Shown piece by piece: positions 9,914 to 17,884 of a stretch of 64,000 nt of DNA (the stretch's first letter is position 1; each line of letters begins with the position of its first letter). The translations under genes were made by a program, and so were the position numbers. The notes beneath the pieces are model-generated. The model did not search any database. It was not told the origin of the DNA and saw only the letters and a program-made list of their open reading frames with translations. The stretch is from Gammaproteobacteria bacterium. Lineage in GTDB: Bacteria; Pseudomonadota; Gammaproteobacteria; Ga0077536. The DNA lies in contig JACKNG010000009.1 in the NCBI GenBank assembly GCA_024235015.1, positions 62,001-126,000 of the forward strand, written 5' to 3'.

Positions 9914-10897
9914 TCAGCTCCCCTGGTCAGGGTCCGGATTGGGGGCGGCGCCCGGATACATGGTCCAGTCGCCGGTTTCGATGATCGCGATGATCTTCTC
10001 GGCATAGGCCGGGTCGGTGGCATAGCCCGCCGCGGCCAGTTCGCGCGCGTAACGGCCCTCGTTGGCGCCGTGCGTCAGGGCCTCGCGGTAACGCGGGTTG
10101 TCGCGGATGAAGTCGACGTAGTCGCGGAACGCCGCTGCCGGGGTGTCGTAGGCGCGGAAGTTCGCCGTCACGGTCATCGCCCGGCCGTTGACGTACTCGG
10201 TGGTCGGCACGCGTACGACCGGGCCGTGCCAGCCGCCGCCGGCCTTGATGCCGAAATAGTTGTGCGCGCTGCGGCCGTCGGCATGGCGCATGAGGTGCTG
10301 GCCCCAGCCGGTCTCGAGCGCGGCCTGGGCGAGAATCGCGCGCGGCGGTACGCCGAGCGCGCGGCCGGCCTGCTCGGCATGGCCGCCGAGGGCGGCGATG
10401 AAGCCGGCACGCGGATCGTCGGCCGCGGCGGCCTGCGCGGCGCGGTTGCGCGCGCTGCGCGTCGGCGCAGAGGCGGACACCGCCTCGGGGTAGGGCGACG
10501 GCCCGAGGTAGCGCCGCAGCGGGTTGAGTTCGGCTTGGGCGCCGGCCTCGCCGCTCACGCGGCGCCGCTCGGCCTCGGCCTGCGCCGCCTCGTCGGTACC
10601 GACGAAGGCGCGGAACTGGCGCTCCAGCGCCCGCCCGATGCCGAGGTCCTGGCCGGCCGCGATGCTCTGCGCCATCTGCTGGTCGAACATTTCCTGGTAG
10701 GTGTCGCCGGCCTGGGAATCGAACAGGCCGTCGCCAGGCGTGGCCTGGCGCGCGGCCTTCAGCATGAGGTCGACGAACAGGGCCTCGAACTCGTCGGCGA
10801 CCTTGGCCAGCGCCGCCGCCTGGTCGTCATGCGACGCCGCGCGCAGCTTGGCGAAGCGCGTGAAGTCGACATAACCACCGGCGGCCGGTGCATCCAT
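9914..10897 (-). CDS. flgJ: Flagellar rod assembly protein / peptidoglycan hydrolase FlgJ
   Basis: A 327-residue two-domain FlgJ. The N-terminal rod-binding domain (about 10-100) contains FEALFVDLMLKAARQ and TYQEMFDQQMAQSIA. After a linker, the C-terminal glucosaminidase domain (about 165-315) carries the catalytic Glu in ILAQAALETGWGQ and the YFGIKAGGGW region. It caps the growing rod and opens the peptidoglycan. It begins the flgJKL unit: a sigma-54 promoter lies about 40-50 bp upstream, and 338 bp with repeat copy B separate it from flgI. Confidence 0.95.
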   Translation of the reverse strand: MDAPAAGGYVDFTRFAKLRAASHDDQAAALAKVADEFEALFVDLMLKAARQATPGDGLFDSQAGDTYQEMFDQQMAQSIAAGQDLGIGRALERQFRAFVGTDEAAQAEAERRRVSGEAGAQAELNPLRRYLGPSPYPEAVSASAPTRSARNRAAQAAAADDPRAGFIAALGGHAEQAGRALGVPPRAILAQAALETGWGQHLMRHADGRSAHNYFGIKAGGGWHGPVVRVPTTEYVNGRAMTVTANFRAYDTPAAAFRDYVDFIRDNPRYREALTHGANEGRYARELAAAGYATDPAYAEKIIAIIETGDWTMYPGAAPNPDPDQGS

Positions 10898-10933
10898 TCC
10901 GTGAGTCCCGTGAGAAACAACCGGGGAACTCTC

Positions 10934-10950
10934 TGCACAAGTAGTGCCAA
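10934..10950 (-). promoter_or_regulatory. Sigma-54 promoter of flgJKL
   Basis: On the minus strand TTGGCACTACTTGTGCA has exact GG-N10-GC spacing; the -12 block is GTGCA instead of TTGCA. It lies 37 bp upstream of the flgJ ATG, where a start site for a separate flgJKL transcript would be expected. Confidence 0.7.
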
Positions 10951-11029
10951 TTCGCGCGAACGCGCTATCTTGCTGTTATTCGGAGGGGTTTTCACAGCAC
11001 CCGCGGCAACTGCGGCGCTCCCGGCAAAG

Positions 11030-11050
11030 CCTGCCGCCGACTGCGGCAGG
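11030..11050. other. Hairpin in the flgI-flgJ gap
   Basis: CCTGCCGC and GCGGCAGG form an 8-bp GC-rich stem with a 5-nt loop. There is no T-run on either side, so it is not a clear intrinsic terminator. The rest of this 338-bp gap holds repeat copy B on the flgI side and the sigma-54 promoter on the flgJ side. Confidence 0.45.
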
Positions 11051-11105
11051 TCCTGCCGCGTCAGCGGTCGATCCGCCGGCCGAGCCACCTGCGGCGCAGG
11101 CGGAT

Positions 11106-11238
11106 GGGCAGGCCGGCGAGAAACGTCACGAGGAAGGCCCGCGCGCCCGGCGCGGAGAAGGCGGGCAGGAAAACGGGGACAGCCGCGCCCGCAACGCCGC
11201 AGATGGCCTCCGCAGTAGCTTCTAACCGGCCTGCGCTA
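11106..11238 (-). repeat. Dispersed palindromic element, copy B (short form)
   Basis: About 133 bp. Reading minus, it starts at the flgI stop TAG, then CGCAGGCCGGTTAGAAGC, TACTGCGGAGGCCATCTG, a divergent centre and the far end GGGCCTTCCTCGTGACG with TTTCTCGCCGGCCTGCC. Both termini are recognisable and inversely related. Confidence 0.8.
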
Positions 11239-12354
11239 GATGACGATGAGCTCGGCGCGCAACGCGCCGGCTTCCTTCAACGCCTCGAGGATGGCGACGA
11301 GGTCACCCGGGGCGGCGCCGACGCCGTTGACCGCCTGCACGATGTCGTCGAGCGAGACGCCGGGATTGAACAGGAACATGCGGTTGTTGGCCTGCGCGAC
11401 CTCGATGTCCTGCTTCGGCACGACCGCGGTCTGACCGCCTGACAGCGGCGCCGGCTGGCTCACCACCGGGTTGTTGCTGATGGTCACGGTGAGGCTGCCA
11501 TGGGTGACCGCCGCGGCACTCACCATGACCTTGTTGCCGATGACCACCGTACCGGTGCGCGAGTTGACCACCACCTTGGCCGGCGCGTCGCCCGGCGCGA
11601 CCTCGATGTTCTCGACCAGCGACATGAAGGCCACGCGCTGGGCCGGGTCGACCGGCGCGACGACGCGCACCGAGCTGCCGTCGACGGCGACGGCCGAACT
11701 GTCGCCGAGCACCGCATCGATCGCCTCGACCATGCGCGACGCGGTGGTGAAGTCGTTGCGATGCAGGTTCAGCGTCAGGTAGTCCTCGGCCATGAAGGGC
11801 GTCGCCACCTCGCGCTCGACGGTGGCGCCGTTGGGAATGCGCCCGACGCTCGGCACGTTGACCGTGATGCTCGAACCATCCGTACCGTCGACGCCGAAAC
11901 CGCCGACCACGAGGTTGCCCTGGGCCATGGCGTAGACGGCGCCGTCGGCGCCCTTGAGCGGGGTCATCACGAGGCTGCCGCCGCGCAGGCTCTTGGCGTT
12001 GCCGATCGAGGACACCGTGACGTCGATGGCGCTGCCCGACTTGGCGAAGGGCGGCAGGTTGGCGTGCACGATGACCGCGGCGACGTTCTTCAACTGCGGG
12101 TTGGCCGTCGGCGGCAGGGTCACGCCGAGCTGGTTGAGCATGTTGCGGATGCTCTGGATGGTGAACTGGGTCTGCGAGGTCTGGTCGCCGGTGCCGTCGA
12201 GACCCACCACCAGGCCGTAGCCGACGAGCTGGTTGTCGCGCACCCCGGCGAGCTGGGCGAGATCCTTGATGCGTTCCGCCATCGCCACCGGCGTGCCGCC
12301 GAGCAGCATGGTCAGGGCGAGCGCGATGGTGACGGCAATCCTGGTCTTGTTCAT
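11236..12354 (-). CDS. flgI: Flagellar P-ring protein FlgI
   Basis: A 372-residue periplasmic protein with a cleavable signal peptide (hydrophobic core AVTIALALTMLLGG, probable cleavage after VAMA). The mature start ERIKDLAQLAGVRDNQLVGY is the classic FlgI N-terminus, and GLDGTGDQT follows. It forms the peptidoglycan-level bushing around the rod. It lies 40 bp downstream of flgH and is the last gene before the flgI-flgJ break. The stop codon is the first three bases of repeat copy B. Confidence 0.96.
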   Translation of the reverse strand: MNKTRIAVTIALALTMLLGGTPVAMAERIKDLAQLAGVRDNQLVGYGLVVGLDGTGDQTSQTQFTIQSIRNMLNQLGVTLPPTANPQLKNVAAVIVHANLPPFAKSGSAIDVTVSSIGNAKSLRGGSLVMTPLKGADGAVYAMAQGNLVVGGFGVDGTDGSSITVNVPSVGRIPNGATVEREVATPFMAEDYLTLNLHRNDFTTASRMVEAIDAVLGDSSAVAVDGSSVRVVAPVDPAQRVAFMSLVENIEVAPGDAPAKVVVNSRTGTVVIGNKVMVSAAAVTHGSLTVTISNNPVVSQPAPLSGGQTAVVPKQDIEVAQANNRMFLFNPGVSLDDIVQAVNGVGAAPGDLVAILEALKEAGALRAELIVI

Positions 12355-12394
12355 GTTCCTACCCTCGATTCCTGATGCCGGCTGCGCGAAACGC

Positions 12395-13123
12395 TCAGAA
12401 CGGTGACGCGGCGCTGACGAAGAAGCGTGTCAGCCAGCCGGCGCGGTTGGCGTCGGCGGTGGCGCCGTCGCCGTTGTAGATGATGGTGGCGTCGGCCACG
12501 CGGGTCGACGCCACGCTGTTGTCGGCGGCGATGTCGATCGGCCGCACCAGCCCCGAGATCTTGATGTACTCGTTGCCCTGGTTGATGTTCAGGCGCTTCT
12601 CGCCGCGCACCATGAGGTAGCCGTTGGGCAGCACGTCGGCGACGGTCACGGTGATGTCGCCGGTGAGGGTGTTGGAGACGCTCGAATCGGACTTGCCGGC
12701 GAAGTCGTTCTGGGCGGCGAGGTTGGTTTCGAGCGTGTTGTTCTTGGTGCTCGACAACGGCAGCAACTTGGGCAGGTCGAACTGCGGCGTGGCGCCGAGG
12801 ATGGTCGGGTTCTCGATGGTCGAGGCATTGCTGCGACCGATCGCGGTGTCCGACTTCTTCTGCGCGTTGTTGTTCTCGGTCAGGCGCACGGTGAGGATGT
12901 CACCGATACGACGCGCCTTGATGTCCTCGAAGAAGGCGAGATCGTGGCCATGCTGGTAGATCGCGCCGGTGGCGGCCTGCGCCGCCTGCGGTGTGACCGG
13001 CGCCGCCGGGTAGGACGCGGCGTACTCGGGATCGCGTCGCGGCGTGGTGTTGCAGCCGGCGAGCAGCGCCGCGGCCACGATCACCGCCAGGGTGCGCAGG
13101 TAGAGATTCGTCAGAGTGCTCAT
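12395..13123 (-). CDS. flgH: Flagellar L-ring lipoprotein FlgH
   Basis: A 242-residue outer-membrane ring lipoprotein. I start at the ATG at 13123, which gives a signal peptide ending in lipobox LLAGC near residue 20 and is preceded by GAGG at proper spacing. A GTG at 13150, overlapping the flgG stop, would add nine residues and is less likely. Family hallmarks are FFEDIKARRIGDILTVRLTE and the C-terminal VRPIDIAADNSVASTRVADA region. It forms the bushing in the outer membrane together with FlgI. Confidence 0.95.
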   Translation of the reverse strand: MSTLTNLYLRTLAVIVAAALLAGCNTTPRRDPEYAASYPAAPVTPQAAQAATGAIYQHGHDLAFFEDIKARRIGDILTVRLTENNNAQKKSDTAIGRSNASTIENPTILGATPQFDLPKLLPLSSTKNNTLETNLAAQNDFAGKSDSSVSNTLTGDITVTVADVLPNGYLMVRGEKRLNINQGNEYIKISGLVRPIDIAADNSVASTRVADATIIYNGDGATADANRAGWLTRFFVSAASPF

Positions 13124-13146
13124 GTCAGCGGCCTCGCCAAATGGGG

Positions 13147-13932
13147 TCACAGGGTCTGGGTGATGAACTGCATCATCTCGTCGGCGGTCTGGATGGCCTT
13201 GGAATTCATCTCGTAGGAGCGCTGCGCCTCGATCATGTCGACGAGTTCCTCGACGGCGTTGACGTTGGACGATTCCACCGCGCCCTGGATGAAGGTGCCG
13301 AGACCGTTGAGACCGGCGGTGCCGGTCTGCGGATTGCCGCTGGCGACCGATTCCTTGTAGAGGTTCTCGCCGATCGGCTGCAGGCCCTGCGGATTGATGA
13401 AGTCGGCGAGCTGCAGCTGGCCGACCTGGGTCGGCGTGCTCTGCCCGGCGACCAGCACCGAGACCGTGCCGTCCTGGCCGATGGTGATCGACAACGCCTC
13501 GGTCGGGATGGTGATGCCGGGGTCGATCTCGTAGCCCGAGGGCGTCACCAGCTGGCCCTGCGAGTTCATCGACATCGTGCCGTCGCGGGTGTAGGCGGTG
13601 GAGCCGTCGGGCATCAGCACCTGGAGGAAGCCGCGGCCCTGGATGGAGACGTCGAGCGCGTTGTCGGTCGGCGACAACTCGCCCTGGGTGAAGACCTTGC
13701 TCGTCGCCACGGTGCGCACGCCGGTTCCGAGCATGAGCCCGGACGGCAGCTCGGTCGACTGCGACGACGCCGCGCCCGGCTGGGCGACGGTTTCGTAGAG
13801 CAGGTCCTCGAACACCGGGCGGCTCTTCTTGAAACCGGTGGTGGCGACGTTGGCGAGGTTGTTCGCGATCACGGCCAGGCGCGTCTGCTGCGCGTCGAGG
13901 CCGGTCTGGGCGATGTTGAGTGCGGAAGCCAT
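13147..13932 (-). CDS. flgG: Flagellar distal rod protein FlgG
   Basis: A 261-residue protein, the standard FlgG length. The N-terminal rod motif reads IAQTGLDAQQTRLAVIANNL, then ANVATTGFKKSRPVFEDLLY. The C-terminus ends in VEELVDMIEAQRSYEMNSKA and FITQTL, diagnostic of FlgG. It builds the distal rod inside the L and P rings. It is followed 23 bp later by flgH. Confidence 0.97.
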   Translation of the reverse strand: MASALNIAQTGLDAQQTRLAVIANNLANVATTGFKKSRPVFEDLLYETVAQPGAASSQSTELPSGLMLGTGVRTVATSKVFTQGELSPTDNALDVSIQGRGFLQVLMPDGSTAYTRDGTMSMNSQGQLVTPSGYEIDPGITIPTEALSITIGQDGTVSVLVAGQSTPTQVGQLQLADFINPQGLQPIGENLYKESVASGNPQTGTAGLNGLGTFIQGAVESSNVNAVEELVDMIEAQRSYEMNSKAIQTADEMMQFITQTL

Positions 13933-13966
13933 GCGGGATCCTCTTGCCGATTCGGGGGTGGCCGCG

Positions 13967-14710
13967 TCAGCCGTTCAGGTTGAGCAGGCGACCGGCGGCG
14001 GCGTCCGTCTGCTGCGCGCTGGCCATGGCCTTGACCGCCATTTCGTACTGGCGGGCGTGGGTGATGAGCGAGACCATCTCGGCCACGCTGTTGACGTTGC
14101 TGCCCTCGAGCGCGCCCTGCGCCACGCGTACCGCGGCGTCGGCCGGGGCCGAGCTGCCATCGGCCAGGCGGAACAGGCCGTCCGCACCCTTGACCAGGTC
14201 GGCGAGGGCCGGGCGGACCAGCTTGATGCGATCGACCTGGGCCAGGGTGTTGGCCTCCTGGCCGAGCGGGCGGATGGACAGCGTGCCGTCAACGCCGATC
14301 TGGATCGACTGCGCCTGCGGCACGGCGATGGGGCCGCCGTTGCCGAGCACCGGGTGGCCGGCGCCGGTCTGCAGCTGGCCGTTGACGGTGAGATGCAGGT
14401 CGCCGGCGCGGGTGTAGGCCTCGCTGCCGTCCGGCGCGATGACGGCGATGAAGCCGTCGCCGTTGATCGCGATGTCGAGATCGTTGCCGGTCTGCTCGAT
14501 GGTACCGGGCGCGAAGTCGATGCCGGGACGCTCGGTCTTGGCATAGACCCGCGCCGGGTGGCCGGGGCCGTAGACCTGCATCGCACGCATGGCCTCGAAG
14601 TCGGCCTTGAAGCCGGTGGTGCCGGCGTTGGCCAGGTTGTGCGTCGCCAAGGCCTGCGCGTTCATGGTCTGCTTGGCGGCCGACATGGCGAGGTAAATCA
14701 TGCGATCCAC
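13967..14710 (-). CDS. flgF: Flagellar proximal rod protein FlgF
   Basis: A 247-residue rod protein. The N-terminus MDRMIYLAMSAAKQTMNAQA followed by LATHNLANAGTTGFKADFEA matches FlgF, and the C-terminal GSNVNSVAEMVSLITHARQY plus EMAVKAM motif is intact. It makes part of the proximal rod together with FlgB and FlgC. It lies between flgE and flgG, 34 bp before the latter. Confidence 0.96.
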   Translation of the reverse strand: MDRMIYLAMSAAKQTMNAQALATHNLANAGTTGFKADFEAMRAMQVYGPGHPARVYAKTERPGIDFAPGTIEQTGNDLDIAINGDGFIAVIAPDGSEAYTRAGDLHLTVNGQLQTGAGHPVLGNGGPIAVPQAQSIQIGVDGTLSIRPLGQEANTLAQVDRIKLVRPALADLVKGADGLFRLADGSSAPADAAVRVAQGALEGSNVNSVAEMVSLITHARQYEMAVKAMASAQQTDAAAGRLLNLNG

Positions 14711-14747
14711 GGCTGCGTACTCCCGTTCCGTCCGCTGGCGCGGTCAA

Positions 14748-15962
14748 TCAGCGGATGTTGATGATCGACTGGGTGACGGCGTCGGCGGTCGAGATCACCT
14801 CGGTGTTCGCCTGGAAATTGCGCTGCGCGATGATCAGCGCGACCAGCTCCTGCGAGAGGTCGACGTTGGAGTCCTCCAGCGCGCCGCCCTGGATGAGACC
14901 GAGGCTGGCCGTACCCGGACGCCCCTCGAGTACTTCGCCGGCGGCGAAGGTCTGCGACCAGCCGTTGCCGCCGAGCGGACGCAGGCCCTGCGGGTTGGCG
15001 AAGTTGGCCAGCGCGACCTGGCCCTGCACGGCCGACTGGCCGTTGGTGAAGCGCGCCAGGATGACGCCCTCGGAATCGATGTCGATACCGGCCAGGCGGC
15101 CGGTGGTGTAGCCGTCCTGGGTCAGTTCGCTGACACCGAAAGGCGCGCCGAACATGGTCGAATCGGTCAGGGTGACATTGACGTTCATGGCGTTCACGCC
15201 GGCGGCCGGGGTGAACGCCGGCAGCGTGATCTGGCCGCTGGCCGGCGAGGTCAGCAGGCCGGCGCCATCGAAGACCAGGCTGTTGGCGCCGCCCACCGCG
15301 GTGCCGTCGACGTAGGCATGCATGTCCCAGGTGTTGGTCGCCGCCGAGCGCACGAAGTACATCTGCATCAGGTGCGACCCGCCCTGCGAGTCGAACACGT
15401 TCAGCGCGGTGGTCTCGTTGTAGGTGTTGGCGTCGGTCGGGTTGAACACCGCGACCGGCGGCGGCGTCGCGTCGGCGTCGAAGTTGGCCCCGATGCTGAC
15501 CGCGGTCGTCGCGCTCGGCGGGTTGTTGGCCTGCGACAGGTGCAGGGAGCCGAGCGCACCGTTGATGTTGCCGGCGGCGTCGGCGCCGAAGGCCATCAGG
15601 CGGTTGCCGTTGGAGTTGGTCACGTAGCCGTCGCGGTCGACGCCGAAGGCGCCGTCGCGCGAGTAGATTCGCTCACCGTCGTTGTCGAGCATGAAGAAGC
15701 CTTCGCCGCTGATGGCCAGGTCGAGGGCGTTGTCGGTGAACGAGATGTTGCCCTGTTCGAACTGCTGGGCGACCCGCGCGGTGTCGACGCCGCGGCCGGT
15801 GGCAGTGGCCGACGCCCCGGTGCTCGAGACCGCGAACACGTCCTGGAACTCGACGCGCGAACGCTTGAAGCCGGTAGTGGCGGCGTTGGCGATGTTGTTG
15901 CCGATGGCATTGAGCTCGGTGGATGACGCTTCGAGCCCGCTGATGGCAGCTTTGAATGGCAT
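14748..15962 (-). CDS. flgE: Flagellar hook protein FlgE
   Basis: A 404-residue hook subunit. The N-terminal ISGLEASSTELNAIGNNIAN followed by AATTGFKRSRVEFQDVF and the C-terminal NVDLSQELVALIIAQRNFQA region form the D0 coiled coil; the middle holds the surface D1/D2 domains. It polymerises beyond the FlgG rod under the FlgD cap. The length is typical of short gammaproteobacterial hooks. It follows flgD by 27 bp. Confidence 0.96.
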   Translation of the reverse strand: MPFKAAISGLEASSTELNAIGNNIANAATTGFKRSRVEFQDVFAVSSTGASATATGRGVDTARVAQQFEQGNISFTDNALDLAISGEGFFMLDNDGERIYSRDGAFGVDRDGYVTNSNGNRLMAFGADAAGNINGALGSLHLSQANNPPSATTAVSIGANFDADATPPPVAVFNPTDANTYNETTALNVFDSQGGSHLMQMYFVRSAATNTWDMHAYVDGTAVGGANSLVFDGAGLLTSPASGQITLPAFTPAAGVNAMNVNVTLTDSTMFGAPFGVSELTQDGYTTGRLAGIDIDSEGVILARFTNGQSAVQGQVALANFANPQGLRPLGGNGWSQTFAAGEVLEGRPGTASLGLIQGGALEDSNVDLSQELVALIIAQRNFQANTEVISTADAVTQSIINIR

Positions 15963-15989
15963 GGTGTTGTCCTCGGAGAATGCGGTTGA

Positions 15990-16667
15990 TCAGAGGATCT
16001 CGATCACGTCGCCCATGGCGACCGTGCCGTATCCGTCGACGTTCAGGGTCGGGGCGAGGCCGGCGCGCGACAGCGAGACGCTGTCGACGCGTGCGCGCAC
16101 CGCGGCTTCCAGGGCCTGCTCGGCGCCGTTGACCACGGCGTCGAAGCGCACTTCGTAGTTGCCCGCCGTGGCCGGCGCACCGGCGTTGGTGAGGCCGTCC
16201 CAGGCGTAGTCGACGCGTCCGGCCGGGTGTGCGCCGAGCATTTCCTGGCGCACGACCTGGCCACCGGGATCGGTGATGGTCACGCGCACCGCGCTGGCCT
16301 CGTCGTCGAGCGCGGCAGACAGCGCGGCGGGCTGACCGGGCGCGAGGGCGAAACGGTCGCTGGGGAAGACCACTTCGCGGCCGACCATGGTCGAGGCCTG
16401 CAGCGCCTGGTTCGACTGCAGCGACGAGGCCAGGGCCGCGACGGACTGCTGCAGCTCGCCGATGCCGTTGACGGTGCTGAACTGGGCGATCTGGCCGAGG
16501 AAGTCACCGGACTCCATCGGTTTCATCGGGTCCTGGTTCTTCAACTGCGTCACCATCAGCTCGAAGAACTGTTGTTGGCCGAGGGTGGCATCGTCTGCCT
16601 TGGCCTGCTTGTCCTGCGTGCGGTACTGGTCGAGCACGCCGTTGACGATGGCTGTGGTCTTGTCCAT
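15990..16667 (-). CDS. flgD: Flagellar hook-capping protein FlgD
   Basis: A 225-residue hook scaffold protein. The N-terminal export and cap region has LGQQQFFELMVTQLKNQDPM and KPMESGDFLGQIAQFSTVNG, the FlgD signature. The C-terminal half (about 100-215) has the FlgD tudor/Ig-like fold pattern (VRVTITDPGGQVVRQEMLG, then YAWDGLTNAG). It is needed for hook polymerisation and leaves when FlgK is added. Confidence 0.95.
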   Translation of the reverse strand: MDKTTAIVNGVLDQYRTQDKQAKADDATLGQQQFFELMVTQLKNQDPMKPMESGDFLGQIAQFSTVNGIGELQQSVAALASSLQSNQALQASTMVGREVVFPSDRFALAPGQPAALSAALDDEASAVRVTITDPGGQVVRQEMLGAHPAGRVDYAWDGLTNAGAPATAGNYEVRFDAVVNGAEQALEAAVRARVDSVSLSRAGLAPTLNVDGYGTVAMGDVIEIL

Positions 16668-16698
16668 GGCTGTTTACCCGTGGATTGATACCCGGCGC

Positions 16699-17121
16699 TT
16701 ACTGGCCGAGCGACAGGGCCTGGAGCAGCATCCGCTTGGATGCGTCCATGACCTCGATGTTGGTCTGGTAACTGCGCGAGGCCGAGATCATGTTGGCCAT
16801 CTCCTCGACCATGTTGACGTTGGGCATGAACACGTAGCCCTGCTCGTCGGCCAGCGGATGGTTGGGCTGGTACTCGCGGCGCAGCGGCGCCTCGCTCTCG
16901 ACCACGCCCTCGACGCTGACCCCGGCGGTGGCGCCGTCGTCGGCGAAATCCATGGCATCGAACACGAGCGGCGCGAACACCGGCTGGCGCGCGCGGTAGG
17001 TCTCACCGCTGGCGCTCGCCGCGCTGTTGGCATTGGCCATGTTGCTGGCGACGGTGTTCATGCGCACGGTCTGCGCGGCGAGCGCGGAGCCCGCGATGTC
17101 GAAGACGCGGAACAGGGACAT
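16699..17121 (-). CDS. flgC: Flagellar proximal rod protein FlgC
   Basis: A 140-residue rod protein of normal length. It has the N-terminal FDIAGSALAAQTVRMNTVAS followed by NMANANSA, and the C-terminal VNMVEEMANMISASRSYQTN followed by IEVMDASKRMLLQAL. Together with FlgB and FlgF it forms the proximal rod. It lies 6 bp after flgB. Confidence 0.96.
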   Translation of the reverse strand: MSLFRVFDIAGSALAAQTVRMNTVASNMANANSAASASGETYRARQPVFAPLVFDAMDFADDGATAGVSVEGVVESEAPLRREYQPNHPLADEQGYVFMPNVNMVEEMANMISASRSYQTNIEVMDASKRMLLQALSLGQ

Positions 17122-17127
17122 GCTCGC

Positions 17128-17514
17128 TTACTCCCCGCGCAAGGCCGAGACCAACCCGGCGATGCGTCCGTTGAGGAAGGTCATGCTGGCCTGGTAGCGC
17201 ACCGCGTTGTCGAGGAAGGCGGCGCGCTCGGCCTGCACGTCGACGGTGTTCTGATCGATCGAGGCATGCAGCGGCTGGCGGTACTGCAGGGCGTAGTCGG
17301 CGCTGCCGCCGCCGGCGCCGAGGTGGCCGGCCTGGGTACGTGCCAGCACCTCGGGGCCCGCCGCCGCGGCCAGCGCGGCGCGGAAATCGAGGTCACGGGC
17401 CTGGTAGCCGGGGGTATCGGCGTTGGCCAGGTTGGCGGCCAGGATCTCGGCCCGGCGCACGCGCAGTGCCACCGCGGAGGCGTGGATGCCGAGGGCGTCG
17501 TCGAATGAGGGCAT
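17128..17514 (-). CDS. flgB: Flagellar proximal rod protein FlgB
   Basis: A 128-residue rod protein. The start chosen is the ATG at 17514, giving MPSFDDALGIH, which aligns with the FlgB N-terminus; a GTG at 17529 would add five residues. The motif EILAANLANADTPGYQARDL is characteristic. It heads the flgBCDEFGHI operon, with a sigma-54 promoter about 40 bp upstream. In Pseudomonas the preceding genes are cheV and cheR; here cheR is absent. Confidence 0.95.
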   Translation of the reverse strand: MPSFDDALGIHASAVALRVRRAEILAANLANADTPGYQARDLDFRAALAAAAGPEVLARTQAGHLGAGGGSADYALQYRQPLHASIDQNTVDVQAERAAFLDNAVRYQASMTFLNGRIAGLVSALRGE

Positions 17515-17553
17515 GGCTGCAGGTTCCACGTGAACAATCGTTGCGGGACCCTT

Positions 17554-17570
17554 AGCGAAAGCCGTGCCAA
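17554..17570 (-). promoter_or_regulatory. Sigma-54 promoter of flgB operon, with overlapping palindrome
   Basis: On the minus strand TTGGCACGGCTTTCGCT has exact GG-N10-GC spacing, with TCGC for TTGC at -12. Its -24 block is half of a perfect inverted repeat, GTGCCA-N4-TGGCAC, at 17564-17579, which could also bind a dimeric regulator. Confidence 0.75.
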
Positions 17571-17663
17571 GTCTGGCACGAACGAAAAATCAGCGACTTA
17601 GCGTGGAACGGGCGGGCGGACGGCGGCACGCGGCGGCAAGGGCTGCCGCGTGCCGGCAAGGAC

Positions 17664-17884
17664 CAACAGGCGGGTGAAAAAGGTAGAGAGGAAGGTCGTG
17701 GGCAAGGCGCGGGCGAGACCAGGACCGGCGTTCATGCGGATAGACGAGGACCGCGGGCGACACAGTTTCGCCGGGAGCGGAACGGAACGGCCGTCAGGCC
17801 GGCCCGCAGGGCGCAGGGCAGGAAGCCCTGGGTAACACGCAACACCGCCCCCGGGCTCCGCAGTGGTTTCTCACCCGCCTGTCA
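17664..17884 (-). repeat. Dispersed palindromic element, copy C (long form)
   Basis: About 221 bp. Reading minus, it begins at the cheV stop TGA, then CAGGCGGGTGAGAAACC and ACTGCGGAG. Further in is an extra block with CCCTGCGGGCCGGCCTGACG also present in copy F, and the far end is CCTTCCTCTCTACC with TTTTTCACCCGCCTGTT. It fills most of the 350-bp cheV-flgB gap, and no gene is visible there. Confidence 0.78.
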
